Origin: Candidatus Nomurabacteria bacterium
GTDB lineage: Bacteria; Patescibacteriota; Minisyncoccia; Phycocordibacterales; UBA9973
NCBI GenBank assembly: GCA_025361085.1
Contig: JANYAX010000019.1
Span: 1 to 44,872, forward strand
Length of the DNA stretch: 44,872 bases
Direction of reading: 5' to 3'
Under the pieces are notes generated by a model. The model was given only the letters and a program-made list of their open reading frames with translations, was not told the origin of the DNA and did no database searches. Position numbers and translations under genes: made by a program. Shown piece after piece: positions 31,698 through 39,800 of this stretch (the stretch's first letter is position 1; each line of letters starts with the position of its first letter).

Positions 31698-33506
31698 ATG
31701 GAAATTAGAAACATAGCGATAATAGCACACGTGGACCATGGGAAGACTACTTTGACCGACCAAATGATGAAGCAATGCGGAATGGTTGAGGAAGGAGTAA
31801 CTATGGATTCAAACGCTCTTGAACTTGAGCGTGGTATTACTATATATTCTAAGAATACTTCGGTTATTTATAAAGGTACAAAAATAAACATTGTAGACAC
31901 TCCGGGTCACGCGGACTTCGGTTCTGAGGTTGAACGTGTTCTTCGTGCTATTGACTCTGTACTTTTGCTCGTAGATGCGCAAGAAGGTCCTATGCCTCAA
32001 ACTCGATTCGTATTAAAAAAATCCCTCGAACTTGGTCTTAAACCAATAGTTGTTATAAACAAGATTGATAAACCCGCTTCTAATCCAGCACGCGTTCACG
32101 ATGAAATACTTGAACTTTTTTTGGAACTTGGCGCAACTGAAGAACAAATAGACTTTAAATATTTATATGCAATCAGCCGTCAAGGAGTTGCCAAGCTTCA
32201 TCTAGAAGATGAATCAAAAGACTTAACGCCGCTATTTGATCTGATACTCGAAGAAGTGAAAGAAGCTTCTGTTGATCTCGATAAACCATTTCGTGCTCAA
32301 GTTTTCAACCTAGGTTATGACAATTTCTTGGGGCGTTTAGCTATCGTTCGTGCATATTCGGGCTCGATAAAGACCAGTACTCCTATTTTCGTGAGAGATG
32401 ATTCAGGTAAAACTCGTAGTGCTAAAATTTCTAGAATGTTTACATTTGAAGGTATCAACAGAAAAGAAGTTAGCGTTTTAAATACAGGTGATATTGCTAT
32501 TATAGCTGGGATTCCAGATGTATATATTGGCGAAACAATATGTGACAATGTAAGCACCGAACCGTTGCCATCTATCGATATAGATGAACCAACTATTTCT
32601 CTAAATTTTTTAGTGAATGATTCTCCTTTCTGTGGACGTGAAGGAAAGTATGTTACAAGTAGACAAATACGAGAGCGTTTAGAGAAAGAACTTGAGATGA
32701 ACGTCGGGCTTCGTATTAACTTTGACGCGAAAGATGAAGAAGAAGTCCAAGAAGGTTTCCTTGTCTATGGGCGTGGCGAATTACACATCGCTGTTCTCTT
32801 GGAGAATATGCGACGTGAAGGATATGAACTTCAAGTGTCTCAACCTCACGTAATCATCAAAGAAGAGAATGGAGAAACACTAGAACCTTATGAAGAGGCA
32901 ACGATTGATGTTCGCAATGAATATTCTGGTGCTGTGATAGAGAAACTTACTGCACGTCGCGGAATGATTACGAGTATGCACGAGAAAGAAGGAATTGTAC
33001 GAATGTTGATCGAGATACCAACTCGTGGACTTCTCGGGTATCGAGGACAATTTGTTGTGGATACAAAAGGTGAAGGAATTCTTGCTTCGAGATTTATCGG
33101 TTTCAAATCCTACTCAGGTGATATTAAAAAACGTGACGTTGGTTCTATGACATCAATCGTCACTGGGAAAGTTATTGCGTTTTCACTTTGGACACTTCAA
33201 GAACGTGGAACTTTATATGTCGAACATGGTGATGAAGTATATGAGGGTATGGTCATCGGAAACGTTATAAAGGGTGATGAGCTTGCGGTGAACCCAACCA
33301 AGAGTAAACAACTATCGAATATGCGTTCGAGTGGTACCGACGAAGCTATAAATGTGAAGCCCCCATACAAACTCACAATTGAACGTGGTCTTGAGGTTAT
33401 GGCAGATGACGAATATCTCGAGATTACTCCCAAAAGTACACGCCTTCGAAAGAAGTTATTAACTGAAATGGCAAGATCAAAGGCAAGTGGAACGAAAAAG
33501 AAGTAG
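31698..33506 (+). CDS. typA: Ribosome-associated GTPase TypA/BipA
   Basis: 602 aa, normal length. G1 AHVDHGKTTL is at residues 10-19, switch I ends ERGITIYSKNT, G3 DTPGHADFGSEVERVL follows, G4 NKIDKP near residue 120. Domains II, III and V and the BipA-specific C-terminal domain (SMTSIVTGKVIAFSLWTLQE and on) follow. It binds the ribosome at the EF-G site under stress or cold. It is transcribed alone, between two terminator-like structures. Confidence 0.97.
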   Translation: MEIRNIAIIAHVDHGKTTLTDQMMKQCGMVEEGVTMDSNALELERGITIYSKNTSVIYKGTKINIVDTPGHADFGSEVERVLRAIDSVLLLVDAQEGPMPQTRFVLKKSLELGLKPIVVINKIDKPASNPARVHDEILELFLELGATEEQIDFKYLYAISRQGVAKLHLEDESKDLTPLFDLILEEVKEASVDLDKPFRAQVFNLGYDNFLGRLAIVRAYSGSIKTSTPIFVRDDSGKTRSAKISRMFTFEGINRKEVSVLNTGDIAIIAGIPDVYIGETICDNVSTEPLPSIDIDEPTISLNFLVNDSPFCGREGKYVTSRQIRERLEKELEMNVGLRINFDAKDEEEVQEGFLVYGRGELHIAVLLENMRREGYELQVSQPHVIIKEENGETLEPYEEATIDVRNEYSGAVIEKLTARRGMITSMHEKEGIVRMLIEIPTRGLLGYRGQFVVDTKGEGILASRFIGFKSYSGDIKKRDVGSMTSIVTGKVIAFSLWTLQERGTLYVEHGDEVYEGMVIGNVIKGDELAVNPTKSKQLSNMRSSGTDEAINVKPPYKLTIERGLEVMADDEYLEITPKSTRLRKKLLTEMARSKASGTKKK

Positions 33507-33542
33507 TACTTATAATGGTTTTATAGGAATTAGATACATTAG

Positions 33543-33571
33543 TTGACTTTGTATGATAGTAATGATATTAT
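33543..33571 (+). promoter_or_regulatory. Strong promoter embedded in a palindrome
   Basis: TTGACT (33543-33548), 17-nt spacer, TATTAT (33566-33571). TTGACTT at the -35 is repeated inverted as AAGTCAA at 33581-33587, with further matches (GTA/TAC) inward, so the promoter lies between arms of an imperfect palindrome, as expected for an operator. Leader about 37 nt. Confidence 0.7.
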
Positions 33572-33614
33572 GTTATTACGAAGTCAATTAATCAAATTAA
33601 TTTATTAAAATCAA

Positions 33615-34646
33615 ATGGCAAATACAGTTACGTTTAAACCAAAACAAGTTACAAAAAGAATGCTTTCGGGATTGTCTCCACGAGCCTATGAAGTTGTGGT
33701 CAATCGTTTCGGTATTACTGATGAAGCACAAAGAAAAACTCTTGAAGCTATCGGCCAAAAGTATGGCATTACTCGTGAACGTGTCAGACAGATTGAAAAC
33801 TCCGCACTTGCTTTCATCCGCAAATCTGATTCTTTTAAAAATGAAAAAGATGTTTTTGAAGAATTAAAAAAGTTGGTTCATTCTCTTGGAGCTATTGTTT
33901 CTGAACACGATCTGCTCAATCATTTGTCAAAAGATAAATTAACTCAGAACCACATGCATTTATATTTGACTCTCGGTGATGATTTTACAGAACACAAAGA
34001 AGATGAACATTTCAAAGCACGTTGGAGTGTAGACAAAGATGTAGCAGAACAAATTCATAAATCACTTAAAAATCTTTTTGAGAATCTTTCAGATGATGAA
34101 TTAATTTCTGAAGGTGAACTCATATCTCGTTTCCTTGATGAAGTTAAAGATTTAGCAGAACAGTACAAGAGTGAAGAAATTGCTCGTCGTTGGCTTTCAA
34201 TGTCAAAGAAAATTAGCAAGAATCCACTTGGTGAATGGGGTAAGTCGACGTCTTCTTCTATTAAGACTCGTGGAGTAAAAGATTATGCTTTTCTTATGAT
34301 GCGTAAGCATGGTTCGCCAATGCACTTCCGTGAAGTTGCTAAAGCAGTTGCAAATACTTTCGATAAGAAATGTCATGTTGCAACTTGTCACAATGAACTT
34401 ATAAAAGATCCAAGATTTGTGCTTGTAGGACGCGGGATTTACGCTTTATCTGAATGGGGTTATAAAACAGGTGTAGTTCGTGATGTCATAAAAGAATTAA
34501 TCAAGAAAAATGGTCCAATGACAAAAGAAGATATAATTGATCAGGTTATGAAAGAAAGATATCTAAAGAAAAATACAATTCTAGTTAATTTGCAGAACTC
34601 AAAATATTTTAAAAAGAATAAGGCAGGTCTATATGCTATAGCATAA
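33615..34646 (+). CDS. Sigma-70 region-4-like HTH fused to HARE-HTH domain
   Basis: 343 aa. The N-terminal part (about residues 17-68) has the sigma region 4 pattern, LSPRAYEVVVNRFG followed by TLEAIGQKYGITRERVRQIE, the helix that reads the -35 box. The middle is helical and charged. A HARE-HTH domain (about 218-285, VKDYAFLMMRKHGSPMHFREVAKA and later GRGIYALSEWGY), as in RNAP delta subunit RpoE, follows, then a second winged-helix-like part. Region 2 is absent, so it cannot open promoters as a full sigma. It is likely an RNA-polymerase-associated regulator. Its promoter is palindromic, suggesting autoregulation. Confidence 0.8.
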   Translation: MANTVTFKPKQVTKRMLSGLSPRAYEVVVNRFGITDEAQRKTLEAIGQKYGITRERVRQIENSALAFIRKSDSFKNEKDVFEELKKLVHSLGAIVSEHDLLNHLSKDKLTQNHMHLYLTLGDDFTEHKEDEHFKARWSVDKDVAEQIHKSLKNLFENLSDDELISEGELISRFLDEVKDLAEQYKSEEIARRWLSMSKKISKNPLGEWGKSTSSSIKTRGVKDYAFLMMRKHGSPMHFREVAKAVANTFDKKCHVATCHNELIKDPRFVLVGRGIYALSEWGYKTGVVRDVIKELIKKNGPMTKEDIIDQVMKERYLKKNTILVNLQNSKYFKKNKAGLYAIA

Positions 34647-34653
34647 ATAATAT

Positions 34654-34695
34654 AAATGAAAACCCTTTCAACGAAAGTTGAAGGGGTTTTCATTT
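34654..34695. terminator. Intrinsic terminator with GAAA tetraloop
   Basis: 19-nt arms (34654-34672 and 34677-34695) with one mismatch around a GAAA tetraloop; A-rich on the left, T-rich on the right. It ends the sigma4/HARE gene. Confidence 0.75.
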
Positions 34696-34711
34696 ATGAA
34701 TGTAGATATGA

Positions 34712-34717
34712 TATAAT
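34712..34717 (+). promoter_or_regulatory. -10 box of the 27-aa peptide gene
   Basis: TATAAT ends 8 nt before the ATG at 34726, the same leaderless geometry as larger genes, and the best evidence that this small ORF is real. Confidence 0.5.
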
Positions 34718-34725
34718 ATACGCGT

Positions 34726-34809
34726 ATGCAAAGAGGATTTATTGTGAATATTATTATAATTGTCATTGCTGTGATAATTATTGCGATACTAGTTGGATTT
34801 TGGAATTAA
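34726..34809 (+). CDS. 27-aa single-helix membrane peptide
   Basis: MQRGFIVN followed by an almost purely hydrophobic Ile/Val/Ala helix and ending VGFWN. Its own TATAAT lies 8 nt upstream and the next gene starts 12 nt after its stop. It is too short for standard gene callers. Function unknown; it might be a small accessory of the T4SS-like membrane protein downstream. Confidence 0.5.
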   Translation: MQRGFIVNIIIIVIAVIIIAILVGFWN

Positions 34810-34821
34810 TTCAAATTTTTT

Positions 34822-36120
34822 ATGATACAAGATTTTCTTACTTCACATCATTTTAATTTAATACAAGTATTAATTGTTGCAATCGGCTACCTAATGCCTT
34901 TACCGCTCGCGTTTATTGCTTTCCATCTTTGGCATCATTACAGGCAGGAGCGTTTTATCATGGGAATAAAGTGGGTTTTACTTGAAATTCATGTTCCTCG
35001 TGAAGTTATAAAAACTCCAGCAGCGATGGAACTTATATTTTCTAATGCGCTTTATCATAAAAGTATGAAAGGGTTTTGGGAAGAATTCATGATAGGTGCC
35101 CCTTGGCTTTGGTTCTCACTTGAAATAGTTTCTATTGATGGGAAAGTTCATTTCTTTATCCGTACGCCGTCCCGAATTCGTGACTTGGTAGAGACACAAA
35201 TCTATGCTCAATACCCGCAAGCCAAAGTTGTAGAAGTTGAAGATTACGTTTGGAATGTTCCGCAGTATAAGAAAGATGGAGGTTGGAATGTTTGGGGTTG
35301 TGAATTTAATAAATTGCAAGACAGCGTTAGACCAATAAAAACATACCGACAAGTAGAAGAGATGAAAAGTGGGACAAAAGAAGAGTACAAGGTTGACCCT
35401 ATTACTCCTACGATTGAATATCTTGGTTCACTTCCAAAAGGGCAACAAGTTTGGATGCAAATAGTTGTGCGACAAAGTATCACAAAATATCATTCTCATG
35501 AACATGGCAAACACGTAGGCATCGAAGCTTATGGGCAAGAAGCGATGAAAGAGATGTTGAAGCCGTACACGAAACTCGGTAAAGGTGGTGGTGTTGGTGG
35601 TATGGACTCACAAGAAGTTCGTGCTCCAAGTTTTCTTGATCCGCTCGTTAAAATAATCGTGGCCAATTTACAGCAGATTCACTTTGACTGCGGGATAAGA
35701 CTCGTTACTTTAGCTGATAAAAGATATTGTGATGATGATCAGTTCAATAGTTTGAGACGTTCATCTCGATTACTCTTTCGTCAGTTCGCACAACCATTTT
35801 CAAATGAATTAAATCGTATAAATGCTACACAATTCGATGCCCCTTGGTCTGATCCGACAGGGCTGGCTCTCACCAAACTTAAAAAGCGTATGCTTGATTT
35901 TTATCGATTAAGAACATTTTTTCATCCCCCTATTCAATATGCTTTTAAATATCCAGCTGTGCTCAATATGTTTTTCCCTTCCGGTAAACCAGATATTTTT
36001 GTTCTTTCAAATGAAGAGTTAGCGTCACTTTATCATTTCCCAGGTATGGTTTCTGAAACTCCAAGCTTCAAGAGAATCGAATCAAAGATTGCAAAACCAC
36101 CTTCAAATTTGCCTCTATAA
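34822..36120 (+). CDS. T4SS-type membrane protein, coupling-protein N-terminal-like
   Basis: 432 aa. One transmembrane segment (about 12-36) is followed by a large soluble domain. The ending NEELASLYHFPGMVSETPSF...KPPSNLP matches the segment that, in VirD4/HerA-like ATPases of CPR genomes, comes just before the ATPase domain. Here the protein stops exactly at that point, so it looks like the N-terminal half as an independent protein. A matching ATPase gene is not in the window. It may cooperate with the pilin-like genes at 7.5-9.7 kb. The family call is by pattern and is moderate. Confidence 0.6.
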   Translation: MIQDFLTSHHFNLIQVLIVAIGYLMPLPLAFIAFHLWHHYRQERFIMGIKWVLLEIHVPREVIKTPAAMELIFSNALYHKSMKGFWEEFMIGAPWLWFSLEIVSIDGKVHFFIRTPSRIRDLVETQIYAQYPQAKVVEVEDYVWNVPQYKKDGGWNVWGCEFNKLQDSVRPIKTYRQVEEMKSGTKEEYKVDPITPTIEYLGSLPKGQQVWMQIVVRQSITKYHSHEHGKHVGIEAYGQEAMKEMLKPYTKLGKGGGVGGMDSQEVRAPSFLDPLVKIIVANLQQIHFDCGIRLVTLADKRYCDDDQFNSLRRSSRLLFRQFAQPFSNELNRINATQFDAPWSDPTGLALTKLKKRMLDFYRLRTFFHPPIQYAFKYPAVLNMFFPSGKPDIFVLSNEELASLYHFPGMVSETPSFKRIESKIAKPPSNLPL

Positions 36121-36121
36121 T
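36116..36121 (+). promoter_or_regulatory. -10 box overlapping the upstream stop codon, before mltG
   Basis: TATAAT contains the TAA stop of the preceding gene and ends 5 nt before the mltG ATG. Leaderless geometry. Confidence 0.45.
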
Positions 36122-36126
36122 TTTGT

Positions 36127-37047
36127 ATGGATTCAATCGATATAACTCCCGCAGTTGGGCAAAATAATAATAAACGTCGTAAATGGTTATTAAATATTCC
36201 GATTATTGTTGGCTTTTTGCTTATATTTGTCTATTATTTTTTATCGGCACCTTTCGGTAATAAAGATGTCATTATTCATATTTCGCCTGGTCAATCTATA
36301 ACTTCAGTTACAGAGAAATTAATTAGCGAAAATGCTGTGCGAAATGAATTTGCTCTAAAAGTTTTTATTAAAATTTTGAAAAAAAGTAATGGTATTATCA
36401 CAGGAGATTATCTGATCAAAAAAGGTTCACCTGTTTGGATTGTCGCTTGGCAAGTTAGTCGTGGGCACCACAATATCGAACCGATTAAAATAACAATTAG
36501 AGAAGGATTAACTAATGAAGAAATCGCGTTGTTGTTGGCCGACAAATTAGCTGGGTTTCGAAAAGATTTATTTTTGTCTGAAGTGAGCGGAAAGCAAGGA
36601 TATTTGTTTCCCGATACATATTTTTTCTATCCGCTTGATACGGCTCCAGAATTTATAGAAAAGCTATCAAATAATTTTGACAGTAGAATAAAAAGTTTAC
36701 AATCATCTATAAAACAAAGTGGTAAAAGTTTGAAAGAAATTATTACGATGGCTTCAATACTTGAAGGAGAAGCGGGGGGAGAAAAAGACATAGAAATGAT
36801 TTCTGGTATTTTATGGAAAAGAATTTCTATCGGTATGCCACTTCAAGTCGATATCGATAAGTCTACATATACAGTGAAAGGTTTACCTTCAAATCCTCTC
36901 AATAATCCTGGACTAATGTCTATAAAAGCTGCCATTAATCCTATAAATTCTTCATATCTCTATTATCTTCACGATAAAAATGGTAATGTACATTTTGCCA
37001 AGACATTTGAAGAGCACAAGAAAAATATAGCAATTTATCTTAAATAA
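36127..37047 (+). CDS. mltG: Endolytic murein transglycosylase MltG
   Basis: 306 aa. One transmembrane helix (about 22-42) is followed by a LysM-like region and the YceG catalytic domain. The conserved ASILEGEAGGEKDIEMISGI contains the catalytic glutamate of the SIxExE motif, and RISIGMPLQVDIDKSTYTVKG is the classical MxLQxD...Y...G motif. LYYLHDKNGNVHFAKTFEEH is the usual ending. It cleaves nascent glycan strands and probably ends their elongation. Starts 6 nt after the upstream gene. Confidence 0.93.
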   Translation: MDSIDITPAVGQNNNKRRKWLLNIPIIVGFLLIFVYYFLSAPFGNKDVIIHISPGQSITSVTEKLISENAVRNEFALKVFIKILKKSNGIITGDYLIKKGSPVWIVAWQVSRGHHNIEPIKITIREGLTNEEIALLLADKLAGFRKDLFLSEVSGKQGYLFPDTYFFYPLDTAPEFIEKLSNNFDSRIKSLQSSIKQSGKSLKEIITMASILEGEAGGEKDIEMISGILWKRISIGMPLQVDIDKSTYTVKGLPSNPLNNPGLMSIKAAINPINSSYLYYLHDKNGNVHFAKTFEEHKKNIAIYLK

Positions 37048-37049
37048 TT

Positions 37050-37961
37050 ATGATTTTAAAAACCGAAAAACAAAAAGAATATGAGTTGATAGATAGTGGT
37101 AATGGTGAAAAACTTGAAAGATATGATAAGTATATATTTAGGCGTCCTGATCCTGAAGCAATATGGGAGAAATCGAAAGAGCTCTCAATCTGGGAAAAAG
37201 CCGATTTGAAATTTGTTCGCAGTGGCACAAAAACAAAATGGATAGTTAAAGATGGTACATCTCGAAGTTGGGATATTAATTTTGGAGATTTAGTTTTTTC
37301 TATTCGTCCAACTTCGTTTAAACACACAGGACTTTTCCCAGAACAGTTGCCAAACTGGCAATGGATGGAGGAGATAATTACAAAAGCAAGCGGGGAAAGG
37401 CCTTGCCTTAAAGGAACCCAAGGCAAGGCCTTAAGGAGCGAGCCCGTAAAAGTTTTGAATTTGTTTGCCTATACAGGGGGTGCAACTTTGGCTTGCGCAA
37501 AAATTGGGGCAGAAGTTTGCCATGTTGATGGATCAAAAACTGCGGTTGAATGGGCACGTGAAAATGCCAAATTATCTGGATTAGAAAATGCGTCGATACG
37601 TTGGATTGTCGACGATGTGTTAGTTTTTCTAAAAAGAGAAATAAAAAGAGGAAGAAAATACGATGCCATTATAATGGATCCACCATCGTTTGGTCATGGG
37701 CCAAAAGATGAGCTTTGGAAAATAGAAGAGCATTTTCTTGAACTTATGAAGTTGTGCAAAGAAATACTTTCTGATGATCCTTTATTTATTCTTATTAATG
37801 GGTATACTGCCGGATATTCGGCTATTGCTTATGAAAATAATTTAAAATATTTTGTTAAAAAATATGGGGGGAAAATAGAATCAGGAGAATTAGTAATAAC
37901 AGAATCAAACAGTGACAGATTACTCCCTTGTGGTATATTTGCAAGATGGGAAAAAAGTTAA
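37050..37961 (+). CDS. RlmI-like class I rRNA methyltransferase
   Basis: 303 aa of the SAM-dependent methyltransferase family that includes RlmI and RlmK. Motif I VLNLFAYTGGATLACAKIGA is near residue 133, motif IV IIMDPPSFGHGPK near residue 208, and the start is LERYDKYIFRRPDPEA. Between the N-terminal part and motif I is an inserted segment (about residues 115-130, ERPCLKGTQGKALRSE) that is encoded by a strong palindrome. It probably methylates cytosine or guanine in 23S rRNA, which is inferred from the family. Its last 16 bases overlap the mnmA start. Confidence 0.8.
   Translation: MILKTEKQKEYELIDSGNGEKLERYDKYIFRRPDPEAIWEKSKELSIWEKADLKFVRSGTKTKWIVKDGTSRSWDINFGDLVFSIRPTSFKHTGLFPEQLPNWQWMEEIITKASGERPCLKGTQGKALRSEPVKVLNLFAYTGGATLACAKIGAEVCHVDGSKTAVEWARENAKLSGLENASIRWIVDDVLVFLKREIKRGRKYDAIIMDPPSFGHGPKDELWKIEEHFLELMKLCKEILSDDPLFILINGYTAGYSAIAYENNLKYFVKKYGGKIESGELVITESNSDRLLPCGIFARWEKS
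37397..37432. repeat. In-frame palindrome in the RlmI-like gene
   Basis: AAGGCCTTGCCTT (37397-37409) and its exact complement (37420-37432), loop of 10 nt. The core GGCCTTGCC is the one found in the centre of the REP-like palindromes. Confidence 0.85.
37934..37939 (+). promoter_or_regulatory. -10 box inside the RlmI-like gene, before mnmA
   Basis: TGGTATATT (extended -10 TG-n-TATATT) ends 6 nt before the mnmA ATG at 37946. Confidence 0.5.
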
Positions 37962-39154
37962 CTGTATTTGTTGGTGTGTCGGGAGGGGTAGATAGCTCTG
38001 TCTCGGCAGCACTATTGAAAGATCAAGGCTACAATGTCGTTGGTGTTTTTATTCGTACTTGGACACCCGATTTTATAGAGTGCACTTGGCGCGATGAACG
38101 TCGTGACGCGATGCGCGTCTGTGCTCATCTTGGTATCCCATTTTTAGAGTGTGATGCTGAAGAAGAATATAAAAAGGGGGTGGCGGATTACATGATTGAA
38201 GAATATAAAAAGGGGAACACGCCCAATCCTGATGTGATGTGTAATCGTGAAGTGAAATTCGGAGTTTTTTGGAATTTTGCAAAAGCTCATGGTGCTGATT
38301 TTATCGCAACAGGGCACTATGCAGTGAAAGATTTGCTTTGCGCTGATAGCTCCTCTCGAAGCTCGAGTGAAAGCCCAAATAGTTTTAGAGAAGCGACGGG
38401 TGGGGGCGTGCCGTTTTTAGGTACTCCTAAAAATGGGGTTAAGGAGCTTCGAGAAAAGCTATTTGAGCTGAAACGATCACCTGATAAATCTAAAGACCAA
38501 GTATATTTTTTGTGGACTTTGACGCAAGATGACTTGGCTCATGTGTCGTTCCCGATTGGTCATTTAAAGAAAATTGAAGTTCGTAAACTTGCCGAAAAAT
38601 ACAAAATTCCTGTTGCTACAAAAAAAGATAGTCAGGGTGTTTGTTTCCTCGGGCCACTTGATATGAAAGATTTCCTCAGACATTATATTGAACCTAAAAA
38701 AGGCGAGGTACTCCTCGTCCCGAGCGAAGTCGAGGGAAAGAAAGATGAAGTTGTCGGAACTCATAACGGGGCAATGTTTTTTACTTTAGGAGAGCGTCAC
38801 GGTTTTGCATTAAATAATAATGTAAAAAGAGATGTTCCCTTGTATGTGGTAGCAAAAGACATAGAGAAAAATACAATAACCGTGGCTTCTACAGCCACCA
38901 GCCGGACTGGTGGCCCAATTGCTAGGCAAGGCCTAGCAATAATTAATACTAATTGGATTTCAAATACACCCTTATTCGATAAAACTTATCAAGCTCAAAT
39001 TAGATATCATGGAGAATTATTAAATTGTGAAGTAAAAGTAAAGATTATTGGGAAAGCTGAAATTATTTTTGAAAAAAATATTCTTGTAGATAAAGGTCAA
39101 TCGATTGTTATCTATGATGATGACGTCTGTCTTGGAGGTGGTGTTGTCGCGTAG
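37946..39154 (+). CDS. mnmA: tRNA 2-thiouridylase MnmA, with several inserted segments
   Basis: 402 aa from the ATG at 37946 (an upstream ATG at 37928 is less likely). Thiolates U34 of Lys, Glu and Gln tRNAs. The ATP-pyrophosphatase loop GVSGGVDSS is at residues 10-18, catalytic Cys99 (PDVMCN) and Cys233 (GVCFLG) are present, and KDQVYFL and the C-terminal beta domain follow. Compared with the family, three places carry extra residues: about 134-172 (between GHYAVK and FELKRS), about 257-266 (VPSEVEG), and about 317-332 (ATSRTGGPIARQGLA). All three are encoded by palindromic DNA. The enzyme still has its active-site residues, so it is presumably functional. Confidence 0.92.
   Translation: MGKKLTVFVGVSGGVDSSVSAALLKDQGYNVVGVFIRTWTPDFIECTWRDERRDAMRVCAHLGIPFLECDAEEEYKKGVADYMIEEYKKGNTPNPDVMCNREVKFGVFWNFAKAHGADFIATGHYAVKDLLCADSSSRSSSESPNSFREATGGGVPFLGTPKNGVKELREKLFELKRSPDKSKDQVYFLWTLTQDDLAHVSFPIGHLKKIEVRKLAEKYKIPVATKKDSQGVCFLGPLDMKDFLRHYIEPKKGEVLLVPSEVEGKKDEVVGTHNGAMFFTLGERHGFALNNNVKRDVPLYVVAKDIEKNTITVASTATSRTGGPIARQGLAIINTNWISNTPLFDKTYQAQIRYHGELLNCEVKVKIIGKAEIIFEKNILVDKGQSIVIYDDDVCLGGGVVA
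38347..38461. repeat. Nested palindrome inserted in mnmA (site 1)
   Basis: An 18-nt arm (38347-38364, TAGCTCCTCTCGAAGCTC) pairs with 38444-38461 with two mismatches. Inside, TTTTAGG (38415-38421) pairs with CCTAAAA (38426-38432). The 115-nt segment is in frame and matches the extra residues in the protein. Confidence 0.8.
38718..38737. repeat. SEVEG-type short repeat in mnmA (site 2)
   Basis: The 20-mer TCCCGAGCGAAGTCGAGGGA is in frame and read as PSEVEG; read on the other strand it gives SLDFARD. A diverged copy sits in alaS (41684-41703). This element is familiar in CPR genomes, from memory. Confidence 0.7.
38895..38940. repeat. Two adjacent hairpins inserted in mnmA (site 3)
   Basis: GCCACCAG...CTGGTGGC at about 38896-38915, followed by ATTGCTAGG...CCTAGCAAT at about 38918-38940. 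The second has GGCAAGGCC in its centre, the REP core. They give the residues ATSRTGGPIARQGLAI. Confidence 0.75.
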
Positions 39155-39233
39155 CAAGTTATACTTTACTGGTTGAAACCCATGGGATTGGACAAGTAAA
39201 ATGCTTGGTGTTATTTTTTTTATTAAAATATGT

Positions 39234-39239
39234 TAAAAT
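39234..39239 (+). promoter_or_regulatory. -10 box before the mgtC-like gene
   Basis: TAAAAT ends 6 nt before the ATG at 39246. Leaderless geometry; no clear -35. Confidence 0.4.
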
Positions 39240-39245
39240 ATAACT

Positions 39246-39728
39246 ATGGAAAATTTTATTGATATAACAACATTAGATATTGTGGTTCGTCTGTTTATTG
39301 CATTAATATTGGGTATGATTATCGGGACAGAACGTGTTTGGGCACACAAGACAGCTGGTATGCGTACATACGCGCTTGTCTCTATGGGGTCAGCATTGTT
39401 TGTCATTATTTCAAATGAGATGGTTAAATATTATACAGGTTTTTCGGGTCTAAACCCCTTAATGATAACGGCTCAAATTGTTGTCGGTGTTGGGTTCATC
39501 GGTTCAGGCCTAATTTTTTCTAAAGAATCAAAAATGATGGGGCTTACTACCGCTACTGGTTTGTGGGTATCTGCTGGTATTGGTATGGCAGCTGGTTTTA
39601 AACTTTTTAATATTGCAATAATTGCAACTGCTCTAACATTATTTATATTTATAGTCTTGTGGTTTGTAGAAGAGCAATTGAAAAAATCAAAATTTTTTCA
39701 AGAAAACATAAATCAAGATCAAAATTAG
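39246..39728 (+). CDS. MgtC/SapB-family membrane protein
   Basis: 160 aa with four transmembrane helices (about 13-30, 45-60, 72-92 and 110-135). The N-terminus has the MgtC signature RLFIALILGMIIGTERVWAHKTAGMRTY, then GFIGSGLIF. Members of the family are linked to magnesium limitation and to modulation of ATP synthase in pathogens; the function here is unknown. It is shorter than the E. coli/Salmonella form, lacking the C-terminal ACT-like domain. Its transcript ends in a REP-like palindrome. Confidence 0.85.
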   Translation: MENFIDITTLDIVVRLFIALILGMIIGTERVWAHKTAGMRTYALVSMGSALFVIISNEMVKYYTGFSGLNPLMITAQIVVGVGFIGSGLIFSKESKMMGLTTATGLWVSAGIGMAAGFKLFNIAIIATALTLFIFIVLWFVEEQLKKSKFFQENINQDQN

Positions 39729-39742
39729 ATTTTTATGAACGT

Positions 39743-39780
39743 GACCCCAGATAGCTGCCTTGCCGCTATCTGGGGTCTTT
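39743..39780. repeat. REP-like palindrome, copy 4, acting as terminator
   Basis: Arms GACCCCAGATAGCTGC (39743-39758) and its near-complement (39762-39777, one mismatch), loop CTT, followed by TTTTCT. Same family as the copies near the RAYT at 1.4-2.2 kb. With the T-tract it also makes a good terminator for the mgtC-like gene. Confidence 0.85.
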
Positions 39781-39800
39781 TCTAAAAGGGCGTTTTGTTG

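Noticed and set aside
34656-34856. 66-aa ORF after the sigma4/HARE gene
   Set aside because: It runs through a terminator and out of frame with the 27-aa peptide and the start of the next gene, and its composition is not protein-like.
38564-38764. Antisense ORF in mnmA containing SLDFARDEE
   Set aside because: It is the reverse reading of the SEVEG repeat within a well-conserved gene; not an independent gene.
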